34,028 nt of DNA from positions 1-34,028 of the forward strand of contig JALQTR010000017.1 of NCBI GenBank assembly GCA_023260835.1, written 5' to 3'. The notes under the pieces are model-generated. The model was not told the DNA's origin and did not search any database. It saw only the letters and a list, made by a program, of their open reading frames with translations. Source of the stretch: Paracoccaceae bacterium. Lineage in GTDB: Bacteria > Pseudomonadota > Alphaproteobacteria > Rhodobacterales > Rhodobacteraceae. This document shows, piece after piece, positions 1 through 9,479 of the stretch. Position 1 is the first letter of the stretch; each line of letters begins with the position of its first letter. Made by a program: the position numbers and the translations under genes.

Positions 1-244
1 AGGGACCTACGCAAGCAATAAAATCCTTTAATTTCAGTGCTTAGTTTTTTCTTTTACGATTCCGGTACTCGCCTCCAAAATTTTTGTGATGATGGATGTG
101 CATCTTTAACTCTCATTAACGGTTTGGCTTTATGGGTTTGATATGGCCCATTGTGGCCTGATAATGTGTATTGCCATGGCAATGCTGGGTAATTTTTTGA
201 TAATGTGGATCGGTTATGGCCACATAGTGAGATAAAAGGGTGTC

Positions 245-1033
245 ATGTCTGAAATTACGAAAATGTACGAAACAGTCGCGCCAATTAATTCCAACCTGCA
301 TCAGGATGTGTCGATCAAGCCTGTGACGGGTCTGGAGTTCGCGCGTCACATGAATTCTGTGCCGATTTTGGCCGCGGAATTTCCATCGGCTGCGCAGGAT
401 ATGGCCATTGTCTTTGCGGGCGAGGGGGATGATTTAATGCCGCTGGCATTAACCGGCATTAAACCAAACGAAAACCTATACCTGAACGCCGACGCAAAAT
501 GGACTGGCCGGTATGTGCCTGCGTTTTTCCGCCGCTATCCGTTTATATTTGCACGCGGCGATGATGATCGTATGACATTGTGCATTGATGAAACATTCGC
601 CGGCGTCAACCGCGATGGCCGTGGGGAGCGTTTGTTTGACGCCGATGGGAATCGCACGCAATATTTGGAAAATATGCTTGATTTTGTGACGCAATTTCAG
701 CGCCAACATATTGTCACCCAAGCGTTTTGCAAACGGCTTGAAGCGCTGGATGTTCTAGAGCCGGCAACATTGAACGCATCCGCCAAGGATGGTGAAACAA
801 GCCGTCTGGTTGGGTTCAAGGTGATTAATCGCCAAAAATTCAAGGCGATTGACGATGCCACCTTGCAGGACATGTTCCGTTCGGATGAGATCGAGCTGTG
901 CTATCTGCATTTGCATTCACTGCAAAATCTGGGCATTAAATTGAATGACTCCACCAGTGCCACTGCGGCAGACGCGGCTGATCAGGATGATGACACAGGC
1001 CCAGACGTGGACGAAGGGTCCCTGGTTCATTAA
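245..1033 (+). CDS. SapC family protein
   Basis: 262 aa ORF; N-terminal 'INSNLHQDVSIKP...VPILAAEFPSAAQDMAIVFAG' and 'YVPAFFRRYPFIFA' match the SapC family pattern; AAGGG ribosome-binding site upstream of ATG. Confidence 0.85.
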   Translation: MSEITKMYETVAPINSNLHQDVSIKPVTGLEFARHMNSVPILAAEFPSAAQDMAIVFAGEGDDLMPLALTGIKPNENLYLNADAKWTGRYVPAFFRRYPFIFARGDDDRMTLCIDETFAGVNRDGRGERLFDADGNRTQYLENMLDFVTQFQRQHIVTQAFCKRLEALDVLEPATLNASAKDGETSRLVGFKVINRQKFKAIDDATLQDMFRSDEIELCYLHLHSLQNLGIKLNDSTSATAADAADQDDDTGPDVDEGSLVH

Positions 1034-1067
1034 ACGGAGGCCCCTGTGTAGGGGGCACTGCCTGCAT

Positions 1068-1526
1068 TTAAATCCAGCGGCGGGTTTTTTCGCAATAGCG
1101 TGCAAAATCCGCCCGGAATTTTCTGCGAAGCCGATCCTCCTCGGGGATGACAAAGCGGCGTTCCAGCACCCACAGAAACAGCGGAATCATCGGCAGCGAC
1201 AGCACTGCATCCCACGCCAGAATAAACCCAGCCAGCACCATCACATCCCCCAAATAGATGGGGTTGCGGCTGCGTGAAAATATGCCCGATTGAACCAAAT
1301 GGATCGCATTTTGGTGGGGCAGAATGGGGGTCTGTTGGCGGCGCATTTCATAAACCGCCAGTGCCATCAACAAAACACCGCCCCCAACCAACAACCCCCC
1401 GGCCAAATCCGCCCAAACGGGACCAAACCCAAGGCCCAGCGAGGCATAGGTGGATTGATATTTGGCGATTGCCAACGCTGCGATCAGCCACAATGGGGGC
1501 AGGTCAATCCAATGCCGCAGGGTCAT
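1068..1526 (-). CDS. Isoprenylcysteine carboxyl methyltransferase (ICMT)/phospholipid methyltransferase-like membrane protein
   Basis: C-terminal 'SRNPIYLGDVMVLAGFILAWDAVLSLPMIPLFLWVLERRFVIPEEDRLRRKFRADFARYCEKTRRWI' is typical of this family; ATGA overlap with the upstream gene supports start 1526 (alternative 1532). Confidence 0.8.
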   Translation of the reverse strand: MTLRHWIDLPPLWLIAALAIAKYQSTYASLGLGFGPVWADLAGGLLVGGGVLLMALAVYEMRRQQTPILPHQNAIHLVQSGIFSRSRNPIYLGDVMVLAGFILAWDAVLSLPMIPLFLWVLERRFVIPEEDRLRRKFRADFARYCEKTRRWI

Positions 1527-2476
1527 TCCCATTCCATTTCTTCATAAACGCGGCCGGCGTTTTTGGTGGCCAGCTCCTCAAACGTGTCCAAATTGCGCCA
1601 ACGCTCTTGGTTGACATAATAGGCACCAGCCAAATCGCCGCCCGCATCAATATGCGCGCCTATTTTGTTGCGCAGATCCACCAGATAATCATAGGTGTAG
1701 CGCCGCACCTGATCCAGATTGGTTGGGTGGCCATGCCCGGGGATGACATAGGTGGGGTTTAATGGCTCGAACCCATTTTCCCATGTGTCCAGCCAGCAAC
1801 TGGTGCAAGTGTCGGCAAAAATGGGCAGCATGCGTTCGTGAAAGGCGATATCGCCGGCGATCATCATTGACAGATCAGGAATCCAAACCTGTGTGTCGCC
1901 GGGCCCATGCGCTGGTCCCAAATGCAGAACTTGGATCGACATATCGCCCATTTGAATGTCATATTGATCACTGAAGGACAGGTTTGGAATGACAACGCGC
2001 GTGCCTTTGGCTTTGTCGCGGTTGTACCGCTCCATCCCTTGCAGGATGAAATCCCCGTTTTCTTTCAGCTCATGAATGGCATCGTCATGTGCCAAAATAT
2101 CAACGCCCTGATCGGCCCAATAGGCATTGCCCAAAACCGCGTGGCCCTGGCCGTTTTCATTGATCACCAATTTAACGGGCTGATCCGTCACAACGCGGAT
2201 TTCATCATGCAGCGCCCGCGCCAGCCGGACCGAGGCCCCGCCGTTGATCACAATCACCCCATCACCGGTCACAATAAACGACAAGTTATTATTATGGCCC
2301 GAATTTTCATAGGTCGGGGGCGCCGTTGCCCCGATGGCAGTAAAGATGCCGGGGGTCACCTCGACCGGTTTTGAATACAGTTCAGATTGGGGATACTGGT
2401 CTGGTATGTCTTCGCTGGCCAGCGCCGCTGTGGTAATGGCCGCCAAAATGAAACCGGAAAACGCACGGGTAAACAT
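1523..2476 (-). CDS. Metallo-beta-lactamase-fold hydrolase with secretion signal and degenerate metal motif
   Basis: ORF trimmed from 2743 to ATG at 2476, which has AAGGA upstream and a signal-peptide-like N-terminus 'MFTRAFSGFILAAITTAALAS'; MBL-like 'GDIAFHERM' and 'VIPGHGHPT' segments. Confidence 0.8.
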   Translation of the reverse strand: MFTRAFSGFILAAITTAALASEDIPDQYPQSELYSKPVEVTPGIFTAIGATAPPTYENSGHNNNLSFIVTGDGVIVINGGASVRLARALHDEIRVVTDQPVKLVINENGQGHAVLGNAYWADQGVDILAHDDAIHELKENGDFILQGMERYNRDKAKGTRVVIPNLSFSDQYDIQMGDMSIQVLHLGPAHGPGDTQVWIPDLSMMIAGDIAFHERMLPIFADTCTSCWLDTWENGFEPLNPTYVIPGHGHPTNLDQVRRYTYDYLVDLRNKIGAHIDAGGDLAGAYYVNQERWRNLDTFEELATKNAGRVYEEMEWE

Positions 2477-2552
2477 GGGATATAATCCTTTGATTGACAT
2501 GTTACATTCAACCAAAGGAATATATATTTGTAAAGCCCGCGCGGGCGTCCGT

Positions 2553-3341
2553 TTACAGGTTTTCTGGCTGCGGCATGCCCAGAATATGGTAACCCCCGTC
2601 AACGCGGATAATTTCACCCGTTGTGCAGGCCCCCGCATCCGATGCCAAATAGACCGCGGTGCCGCCGACCGCCTCGAGTGTGGCATTGCTGCGCAGAGGG
2701 GCGTTTTGATCCGTGTGCTTATAGGTTTTGCGCGCCCCACCAATCGCGGCCCCCGCCAGAGTTTTCATCGGCCCCGGGCTGATGGCATTAACGCGGATGC
2801 CTTCAGGCCCCAGATCATTGGCCAGATAACGGGTCGTCGCCTCAAGCGCGGCCTTGGCCACACCCATGACATTGTAAAACGGCGTGACGCGGTTGGACCC
2901 CTGATAGGTCAGGGTCAACAGGCAGCCGCCGTTATCTTTCATCAATGGGTGCGCGCGGCGGGCCACCTCGATAAAGGAATAGGCCGAAATATCCAGCGAG
3001 TTTTTGAAATTTGCCCGGCTGGTGTCCAAGAACCGCCCCGTCAATTCGTTTTTGTCGGAATAGGCAATCGCATGGACCACAAAATCAATCGTCGGCCAGC
3101 GCACGCCCAGCTGGGCAAAGGCGGCATCCAGTGACGCATCATCGGTGACATCGACATCCACCATGAAATCCGACCCGACCGAGGCGGCAAGCGGCTCTAA
3201 CCGTTTACCAAAGGCCTCACCCTGATAGGTAAAGGCCAATTCAGCCCCGGCATCGGCCATGGCTTTGGCAATGCCCCAGGCGATTGATCGTTCATTGGCG
3301 ACGCCCATAATCAGGCCGCGTTTGCCCTGCATTGCTCCCAT
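2553..3341 (-). CDS. fabI: Enoyl-[acyl-carrier-protein] reductase (NADH)
   Basis: 'GLIMGVANERSIAWGIAKAMADAGAELAFTYQGE' and 'SPGPMKTLAGAAIGG' are FabI signatures; adjacent to fabB/fabA. Confidence 0.95.
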   Translation of the reverse strand: MGAMQGKRGLIMGVANERSIAWGIAKAMADAGAELAFTYQGEAFGKRLEPLAASVGSDFMVDVDVTDDASLDAAFAQLGVRWPTIDFVVHAIAYSDKNELTGRFLDTSRANFKNSLDISAYSFIEVARRAHPLMKDNGGCLLTLTYQGSNRVTPFYNVMGVAKAALEATTRYLANDLGPEGIRVNAISPGPMKTLAGAAIGGARKTYKHTDQNAPLRSNATLEAVGGTAVYLASDAGACTTGEIIRVDGGYHILGMPQPENL

Positions 3342-3358
3342 GGTGATTGCTCCTGTTT

Positions 3359-4585
3359 TTACCCGTGATACTTGCTCATGACCAAGGTGGCGTTTGTGCC
3401 GCCAAAGCCGAAACTGTTGGACATAACGGTGTCTAAATCCACGCCCTCGCGCAGCTCTTGCACGATCTCGCCGGCGCGGATCGCGGGATCCAATTCGGTA
3501 ATATTGGCCGAGGCGGCGATGAAATTGCCCTGCATCATCAGCAGCGAATAGATGGCTTCATGCACGCCCGCGGCCCCAAGGGAATGCCCGGTCAGCGATT
3601 TGGTCGATGCAATCGGCGGGGTGTTGCCTTCGCCAAAGACGCGGCGCACGGCTTCGACTTCGGTCACATCACCGGCGGGGGTGGATGTGCCATGGGCGTT
3701 GATGTAATTCACAGTGCGATCACCGATGGTGGACAGCGCCTGACGCATCGACCGTTCGCCGCCTTCACCGGAGGGGGCGACCATGTCATGCCCATCGGAT
3801 GTGGCGCCATAGCCTGTCACCTCGGCATAGATTTTGGCACCGCGGGCTTTGGCGTGCTCCAGCTCTTCCAGAACCAGCATGCCGCCGCCGCCGCCGATGA
3901 CGAACCCATCGCGGGTGGCGTCAAAGGTGCGCGATGCGGTGGTGGGGGTGTCGTTATATTTGCTGGACATGGCGCCCATCGCATCAAACAGACAGGACAG
4001 GGTCCAATCGACTTCTTCCCCGCCGCCGGCAAAGATGATGTCCTGTTTGCCCAGTTGGATTTGCTCAACCCCGTTGCCAATGCAATGCGCGCTGGTGGAA
4101 CAGGCGGACGTGATGGAATAGTTTACGCCCTTGATTTTAAAGGGCGTTGCCAGACAGGCCGACACGGTTGACGACATGCAGCGTGTCACCATGAATGGCC
4201 CCATCCGTTTGGGCGCGCCTTTTTCGATGACGATTTTATGCGCATCAAACAGATTGGCTGTGGAAGGGCCGCCAGAGCCGGCAACCAATCCGGTGCGCTC
4301 ATTGGATACCTCGGCCTCGGTCAAGCCGCTGTCGGCGATGGCTTGTTGCATTGCCAAATAGGCATAGGCCGCTGTCGAGCCCATGAACCGCAGCTGACGT
4401 TTGTCAATCGCTTCGGTCAGGTCGATCTGCGGGATGCCGGCCACTTGGCTGCGGAACCCGTGTTCGGCGTAATTGGGTTCAAACGCGATGCCGGATTTGC
4501 CGGCACGCAGGCTGGCGCTGACTTCGTCTGCTGTGTTTCCGATGGGGCTGATGATGCCCAAACCTGTAATAACCACTCGGCGCAT
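3359..4585 (-). CDS. fabB: 3-oxoacyl-[acyl-carrier-protein] synthase I
   Basis: KAS fold: '[16 protein letters not shown]', active-site '[16 protein letters not shown]', '[12 protein letters not shown]', '[13 protein letters not shown]'. Confidence 0.95.
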   Translation of the reverse strand: MRRVVITGLGIISPIGNTADEVSASLRAGKSGIAFEPNYAEHGFRSQVAGIPQIDLTEAIDKRQLRFMGSTAAYAYLAMQQAIADSGLTEAEVSNERTGLVAGSGGPSTANLFDAHKIVIEKGAPKRMGPFMVTRCMSSTVSACLATPFKIKGVNYSITSACSTSAHCIGNGVEQIQLGKQDIIFAGGGEEVDWTLSCLFDAMGAMSSKYNDTPTTASRTFDATRDGFVIGGGGGMLVLEELEHAKARGAKIYAEVTGYGATSDGHDMVAPSGEGGERSMRQALSTIGDRTVNYINAHGTSTPAGDVTEVEAVRRVFGEGNTPPIASTKSLTGHSLGAAGVHEAIYSLLMMQGNFIAASANITELDPAIRAGEIVQELREGVDLDTVMSNSFGFGGTNATLVMSKYHG

Positions 4586-4625
4586 GGGGCGCTCTCCTTA
4601 TATCCTGTTGGGGTGCCTGAAAGGA

Positions 4626-5135
4626 TCAGCTTTCTGACAGGGCCACTTTCATATCTTTAACTTGATAAATCACTTCGCCATCGGCTTCGACACGGCCATC
4701 GGCCACACCCATGGTCAACCGGCGCGTTTGCACCGCTTTGGTGAAATCAACATAATAGCGCAGCATTTTGCGATCTGGGCGCACCATGCCGGTCAGCTTT
4801 ACCTCGCCCACGCCCAGGGCGTAGCCGCGGCCCAGCCAGCCGCGCCAGCCCAGGTTAAACCCTGTCAGCTGCCACAGCCCGTCCAGACCCAGACAGCCAG
4901 GCATAATGGGGTTGCCTGGAAAATGGCAATCAAAGAACCAAAGGTCAGGTGTGATATCAAATTCGGCCACCACATGACCCTTGCCATGTTCGCCGCCATC
5001 GCCGCTGATTTCGGTGATACGATCCATCATCAACATTGGTGGGGCCGGCAGTTGCGCATTGCCAGGGCCAAACAATTCGCCGCGGGCGCATTTCAGAAGG
5101 TCATCTTTACCAAAGCTGCTTGGATATTGGGACAT
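4626..5135 (-). CDS. fabA: 3-hydroxydecanoyl-[acyl-carrier-protein] dehydratase/isomerase
   Basis: '[15 protein letters not shown]' and '[25 protein letters not shown]' FabA signatures. Confidence 0.95.
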   Translation of the reverse strand: MSQYPSSFGKDDLLKCARGELFGPGNAQLPAPPMLMMDRITEISGDGGEHGKGHVVAEFDITPDLWFFDCHFPGNPIMPGCLGLDGLWQLTGFNLGWRGWLGRGYALGVGEVKLTGMVRPDRKMLRYYVDFTKAVQTRRLTMGVADGRVEADGEVIYQVKDMKVALSES

Positions 5136-5282
5136 GGCTGCTCGGTCCTTTCAAAAATAGATTATCTGGCCTGCGGCCGTTTTCTTGACTTCTGTAGCAC
5201 CTTGGCGCGCGCACTGGCAAGAGCGCGTCGCCCATTGCATTTTATTCGATCATCGGGTTAGTCTGTGTAAAAGACAGATGCA

Positions 5283-5732
5283 GTGAAGAATAAACCCATG
5301 CCAGCAGACGTAAACAACACATCCCGTCGCATCACAGCCCAGAATTGGCTGCAATCAGCATCTCTGCGGCCAACACGCCAACGGATGGTTTTGGCGGATT
5401 TGTTGGTGGGGGATGGTCAGGATCGCCATGTCAGCGCCGAAAGCCTGTATTGCGCCGTGCAAGACACTGGTGAAACGGTATCTTTGGCAACGGTTTACAA
5501 CACTTTGCGCGCCTTTTGTGATGCTGGTCTGATGAAAGAAATCACGGTCGATGGGAATAAGACCTATTTTGATACCAACACCCATGATCACCCACATTAT
5601 TTTTGGGAAGATGAGGGGCGCCTGTCCGACGCCCCCAGCGAGCAGTTGGAAATCCTGCGCATACCCGAACCGCCCAAGGGCGCGCGCATATCCAAGGTGG
5701 ATGTGATTATCCGCCTGCGTTCGGACGAATAA
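5283..5732 (+). CDS. irr: Fur-family iron response regulator Irr
   Basis: 'LRPTRQRMVLADLL', 'VSLATVYNTLRAFCDAGLMKE', His-rich 'HDHPHYFWEDEG'; divergent from fabA, a common alphaproteobacterial arrangement. GTG start at 5283, alternative ATG at 5299. Confidence 0.9.
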   Translation: MKNKPMPADVNNTSRRITAQNWLQSASLRPTRQRMVLADLLVGDGQDRHVSAESLYCAVQDTGETVSLATVYNTLRAFCDAGLMKEITVDGNKTYFDTNTHDHPHYFWEDEGRLSDAPSEQLEILRIPEPPKGARISKVDVIIRLRSDE

Positions 5733-5849
5733 CCACAGCCGGCGCAAACTGGTCTTATCATTCTTTGTGCCTGTAACGCTGTGTTCGTATTGCAAGATCA
5801 ATAATCGCTGCCTAGGCTGTTCTTAACTGAATAAGCGGAGGGGCAGACC

Positions 5850-6602
5850 ATGGATTTAAACGGAAAACACGCATTGGTCACCGGGGGCGGCACCGGCATT
5901 GGGTTGGCGATTGCGCAGGCCTTGGCCGCGGCAGGCGCGCAGGTCACAATCACGGGCCGGCGTATGGATGTTTTGCAGCAGGTTGCGGGCGATAATATGC
6001 ACCCCGCTGTTATGGACGTCACGGATGAAGCCGCGGTGATGCAAACCATCGCGGATGCTGTCGCCGCGCGCGGCCCCATTCAGATCGTTGTGGCCAATGC
6101 AGGCATCGCCGAGGGCAAGGCGCTGCATAAAACTTCGATGGAATTTTGGCATAAAATCATGCGGACCAATCTTGATGGGGTGTTCTTGACGTTGCGCGAA
6201 TCGCTGAAATCCATGACGCAAACGGATTGGGGTCGGGTGATTATCATCTCATCCATGGCTGGGGTGCGGGGGTTGAAGGGCGCGGGGGCCTATTCCGCAT
6301 CGAAACATGGTGTCATTGGCCTGATGCGGTCCTTGTCCGAGGATTTCATGGGCAAGCCCTATACATTCAATGCGATCTGCCCGGGGTATGTGGACACACC
6401 GATTGTGACGCGCAACACCGACAGCATCGCGCAGCGCGCCGGCGTTTCGGCACAAGAGGCACTGGATATGATGGTCAGCGCCAATCGCCACAAACGCCTG
6501 ATCGCCCCCGAAGAAATTGGCGAGGCTGCGCTGTGGCTGTGCAGCCCCGGATCGGGCAGCGTAAACGGCCAAACGATTGAAATTGCAGGCGGGCAGTTGT
6601 GA
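5850..6602 (+). CDS. SDR-family NAD(P)-dependent oxidoreductase
   Basis: 'ALVTGGGTGIGLAIAQALAAAGA' Rossmann motif and 'YSASKHGVIGLMRSL' catalytic YxxxK; GGAGG upstream of ATG. Confidence 0.9.
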   Translation: MDLNGKHALVTGGGTGIGLAIAQALAAAGAQVTITGRRMDVLQQVAGDNMHPAVMDVTDEAAVMQTIADAVAARGPIQIVVANAGIAEGKALHKTSMEFWHKIMRTNLDGVFLTLRESLKSMTQTDWGRVIIISSMAGVRGLKGAGAYSASKHGVIGLMRSLSEDFMGKPYTFNAICPGYVDTPIVTRNTDSIAQRAGVSAQEALDMMVSANRHKRLIAPEEIGEAALWLCSPGSGSVNGQTIEIAGGQL

Positions 6603-6946
6603 TGGCCACGCGCGTTTTAACCGAATACGGCATGGGAACATCCCTGCGCCGGCGCGATTACACTGAAGCCGCAGTGCGCGCCGTGCGTGATGCGCTGTGG
6701 CATAATTCGATCAATATGGCCGAATTATTTGGATTTGAAAAATCGCAGATGATTATCGACGTCGAGGTGGCCGTGGCCCAACCAGAGGCGCTGGATACGG
6801 CGGCCATTGCTATGGTGTTTCCCTATGGTCAGGTGCAGGTGCATCCGCGGATGGGTGGGCTGGATGTGCCGCGCATGGACGGTGGCAACCCCACGGTTAT
6901 TGCCAATGTGGCACTGTCTGTGTCGTTTGATTTGGGGGATGCGTGA
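6602..6946 (+). CDS. Lin0512-family protein of unknown function (copy 1)
   Basis: Resembles copy 2: 'GMGTSLRRRDYTEAAVRAVRDALWHNSI...PYGQVQVHPRMGGL'; TGATG overlap with SDR stop codon. Confidence 0.8.
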   Translation: MATRVLTEYGMGTSLRRRDYTEAAVRAVRDALWHNSINMAELFGFEKSQMIIDVEVAVAQPEALDTAAIAMVFPYGQVQVHPRMGGLDVPRMDGGNPTVIANVALSVSFDLGDA

Positions 6947-7293
6947 TGGCGGTTCAGCGATTTATCATTGAAATGGGCATGGGCGTTGATCAACGCGGGT
7001 CAGATTACACCAAAGCCGCCTGCCGCGCGGTAAAGGATGCGTTGTCGCACAGCTCTATTGCGCTGTTCGATGCGCTTGGGCTCGATGCCGCCGATATGCA
7101 GGTGAAGGTCACAATCGGCGTTTCCGACCCGACTGCAGTTGATCAGTCGGCGCTAAAGGCGCTGATACCATATGGTCAGGTCACAATCGATTTGCGCAGT
7201 GGGGGCCTGTCACCCCGCAGCGGCGCTGTGATTGCCAGCGCCGCGGTCGAGGCCTTTTTGGATCCGGCCATCGTTCAGGCCAAGTTGTCATAA
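6946..7293 (+). CDS. Lin0512-family protein of unknown function (copy 2)
   Basis: 'FIIEMGMGVDQRGSDYTKAACRAVKDALSHSSI...IPYGQVTIDLRSGG' family pattern; TGATG overlap with copy 1. Confidence 0.85.
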   Translation: MAVQRFIIEMGMGVDQRGSDYTKAACRAVKDALSHSSIALFDALGLDAADMQVKVTIGVSDPTAVDQSALKALIPYGQVTIDLRSGGLSPRSGAVIASAAVEAFLDPAIVQAKLS

Positions 7294-7297
7294 CCCT

Positions 7298-7326
7298 TTG
7301 GGCTGTTGGTTTACCTGACAGCCCAA
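7298..7326. terminator. Perfect 9-bp stem between convergent genes, possible bidirectional terminator
   Basis: TTGGGCTGT (7298-7306), 11-nt loop, ACAGCCCAA (7318-7326); lies between the Lin0512 copy 2 stop and the DoxX stop; no strong U tract. Confidence 0.5.
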
Positions 7327-7877
7327 CGCAGCACCCAATGGCGTGCCCAATGGGATCTGCAGATCAGGCGGTCCACCGATATAATCCCTCCGCCATGAAT
7401 GACCAGCACAAACAGCAGCATGATCCACAACAGGCGCTGATCGGTCAGCAGGCTGGATGGGTTTTTATCAAAGAACGCGCCCAAGGCGACTGGATCAGTG
7501 ATCGCACCATGGCCGAACAAATCCACCACGGTTTGCACAATCACAAAGCCAATCATCCCAATCGCAGTGGCGCGGGTCATGAAGCCAATGATCAGCAAAA
7601 AGGGCAGGATAAACTCGCCCCATGTGCCGGCCAAAACCATCAGATCCTGCCATAGGGCCATGGCGGTTTTGTCAAAGCCGGCGGCCTCATAGGCGTGGGG
7701 GAATATCTGATAATAGGCGCCATCGCTGGGGTTCAAAAATCCCCAAAACCCATCCCCCAATTTCGTTTGGGCAGACACCCAGTAATAGGGGGCCAATGTC
7801 ATCAAAAACACCAATCGGGCAGGGGTGCTGAGCATGGTTGCTGGCAGGCGTGCGCGGTTAAAGGGTGGTAATTGCAT
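7311..7877 (-). CDS. DoxX-family membrane protein of the bufferin cluster (GigD-like)
   Basis: Hydrophobic protein with 'LAGTWGEFILPFLLIIGFMTRATAIGMIGFVIVQ'; ATG at 7877 preceded by GGAG; directly follows the DUF2063 gene. Confidence 0.8.
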   Translation of the reverse strand: MQLPPFNRARLPATMLSTPARLVFLMTLAPYYWVSAQTKLGDGFWGFLNPSDGAYYQIFPHAYEAAGFDKTAMALWQDLMVLAGTWGEFILPFLLIIGFMTRATAIGMIGFVIVQTVVDLFGHGAITDPVALGAFFDKNPSSLLTDQRLLWIMLLFVLVIHGGGIISVDRLICRSHWARHWVLRWAVR

Positions 7878-7878
7878 A

Positions 7879-8622
7879 TCAAATCTCCTTTGGCGGCACC
7901 AAGGCCCGCATGGTAATGGCCCCATTCACCAATAAAACGGCAAACAGGTTTTGAAAACAGGTTTCGGATAGATCGGTGGATTGCACCACGGCATCGGTGA
8001 TTGACCCAGTTTCAATCAGCGCGTTTAAAAACGCCGCGCCGCCGATGGGCAAAGGATGCACAACCGGATCAAATTCAGGGCGGATAATCATCACATCTTG
8101 CGCCTGTGCAGTTGTTGGTTGATCCGATTGATCCGTCGCAAATTGCCAAATGTCAAAGATCGGAAATTTGGATGTGATGATTTGAACCGATGGGGCCAGG
8201 GTAAGCTGGCCATCATAGTCCGGCGCCATGATCTCATTGGCATCCATCGCATGATGGTCAGCCGCATGATAGGCGCGGCGCAACCCTTGTTCAATCCGGG
8301 CGATATCCGCCAAATAAGGCATGTCCTCGATCCCTGGGAACGTCGCAATAAAACCGGGCATATCGGCACCATATTCGGCCATCACAGGCGTATCGGGCAA
8401 ATGTGCATCGATATAGGCCCGGGCGATCAGGTCGAAATTGTCTGCCCCCAAAATTTTGCGCAGCACCGGAAATCCGGTGCGCAAAGCATCGCGCAACCCT
8501 ACGATCAGATTGTTGCGATAAATTGCAAATCGCGCCTGCGCCGTGGACGGGCCATGGGCAATTTGCTGGGGAAGGTGATTTTTGCCGCGCAATGCGGCTG
8601 TGAAATCGGATTGGAATGTCAT
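7879..8622 (-). CDS. bufC: DUF2063-domain protein, MNIO partner of the bufferin cluster (BufC/GigC-like)
   Basis: 'FAIYRNNLIVGLRDALRTGFPVLRKILGADNFDLIARAYIDAHLPDTPVMAEYGADMPGFI' is typical DUF2063; ATGA overlap with the DUF692 gene. Confidence 0.9.
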   Translation of the reverse strand: MTFQSDFTAALRGKNHLPQQIAHGPSTAQARFAIYRNNLIVGLRDALRTGFPVLRKILGADNFDLIARAYIDAHLPDTPVMAEYGADMPGFIATFPGIEDMPYLADIARIEQGLRRAYHAADHHAMDANEIMAPDYDGQLTLAPSVQIITSKFPIFDIWQFATDQSDQPTTAQAQDVMIIRPEFDPVVHPLPIGGAAFLNALIETGSITDAVVQSTDLSETCFQNLFAVLLVNGAITMRALVPPKEI

Positions 8623-9479
8623 GCGGGGACCCTCATGTGCTGCGCCAATGCGTTCTGTGCCTTTTGCGCCTCGGCGCGCAGGCTGGGCCAGGCGGGGATG
8701 TCATTGTCCCGTTCGATCAGCACGGGCTGCGCCCCAGTATAGTGCAGCACCTGATCCAACAGTGCCCAGACCTGCGCACACACCGGCGCGCTGTGGCTGT
8801 CGATCAACAGTGTTGCATCATGGCTGTTGTCTTCATGGTGCCCAGCCAGATGAATTTCGCGCACATATTTCAATGGGTAGGCCTCGATATAGGCCTGCGG
8901 GTTAAACCCCAGATTTGCGGCAGACACGAATACATTGTTCACATCAAACAGCAGAGCGCATCCAGTGCGCCGGACAATTTCCCCAATAAAATCAGGTTCG
9001 GACCATGTGGATGTCGAAAACGCCATATAGGATGATGGATTTTCCAACATCATTTGCCGGCCCAGCGTATCTTGCACTTGATCAATATGGGTGCAGACCT
9101 GTGCCAGTGTTGTTCGGTTATAGGGCAGGGGCAACAGGTCGTTCAGAAATCCATCTTCATGCGTGGACCATGCCAGATGTTCGGAAAATGCTGCCGGCTG
9201 CACCCAATCACACAGGGCCTTGACCTGCGCCAAATGGGTCTGATCCAGCGGGCGATCCCCCCCGATTGACAGACCCACCCCATGTACCGACAGGGCAAAC
9301 CGATCCCGCAGGGCGATCAGCTGCGCCTTGGGCCGCCCGCCTGCGCCCAAATAATTTTCGGCATGAATTTCCAGCCATTTGACAGGCCCGGGGGCGGCCA
9401 TAATTTGATCGAAATGATCCGCCTTATACCCAACGCCTGCCGCATGGGGTAGCTGGGGGGGGGTGGGTGAAGTGATCAA
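8619..9479 (-). CDS. bufB: DUF692/MNIO multinuclear iron oxidative enzyme of the bufferin cluster (BufB/GigB-like)
   Basis: 'AAGVGYKADHFDQIM', 'KWLEIHAENYLG', 'SVHGVGLSIGG', 'FSEHLAWS', 'LLFDVNNVFVSAANLGF', 'EIHLAGHH', 'DSHSAPV' DUF692 motifs. TTG start at 9479; see homopolymer finding. Confidence 0.92.
   Translation of the reverse strand: MITSPTPPQLPHAAGVGYKADHFDQIMAAPGPVKWLEIHAENYLGAGGRPKAQLIALRDRFALSVHGVGLSIGGDRPLDQTHLAQVKALCDWVQPAAFSEHLAWSTHEDGFLNDLLPLPYNRTTLAQVCTHIDQVQDTLGRQMMLENPSSYMAFSTSTWSEPDFIGEIVRRTGCALLFDVNNVFVSAANLGFNPQAYIEAYPLKYVREIHLAGHHEDNSHDATLLIDSHSAPVCAQVWALLDQVLHYTGAQPVLIERDNDIPAWPSLRAEAQKAQNALAQHMRVPA

Noticed and set aside
3880-3900. GCC-repeat tract resembling a microsatellite
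   Set aside because: Encodes the conserved poly-Gly loop ([12 protein letters not shown]) of FabB, explained by coding constraint
3458-4171. 237-aa ORF opposite fabB
   Set aside because: Gly-rich shadow frame of the KAS coding sequence
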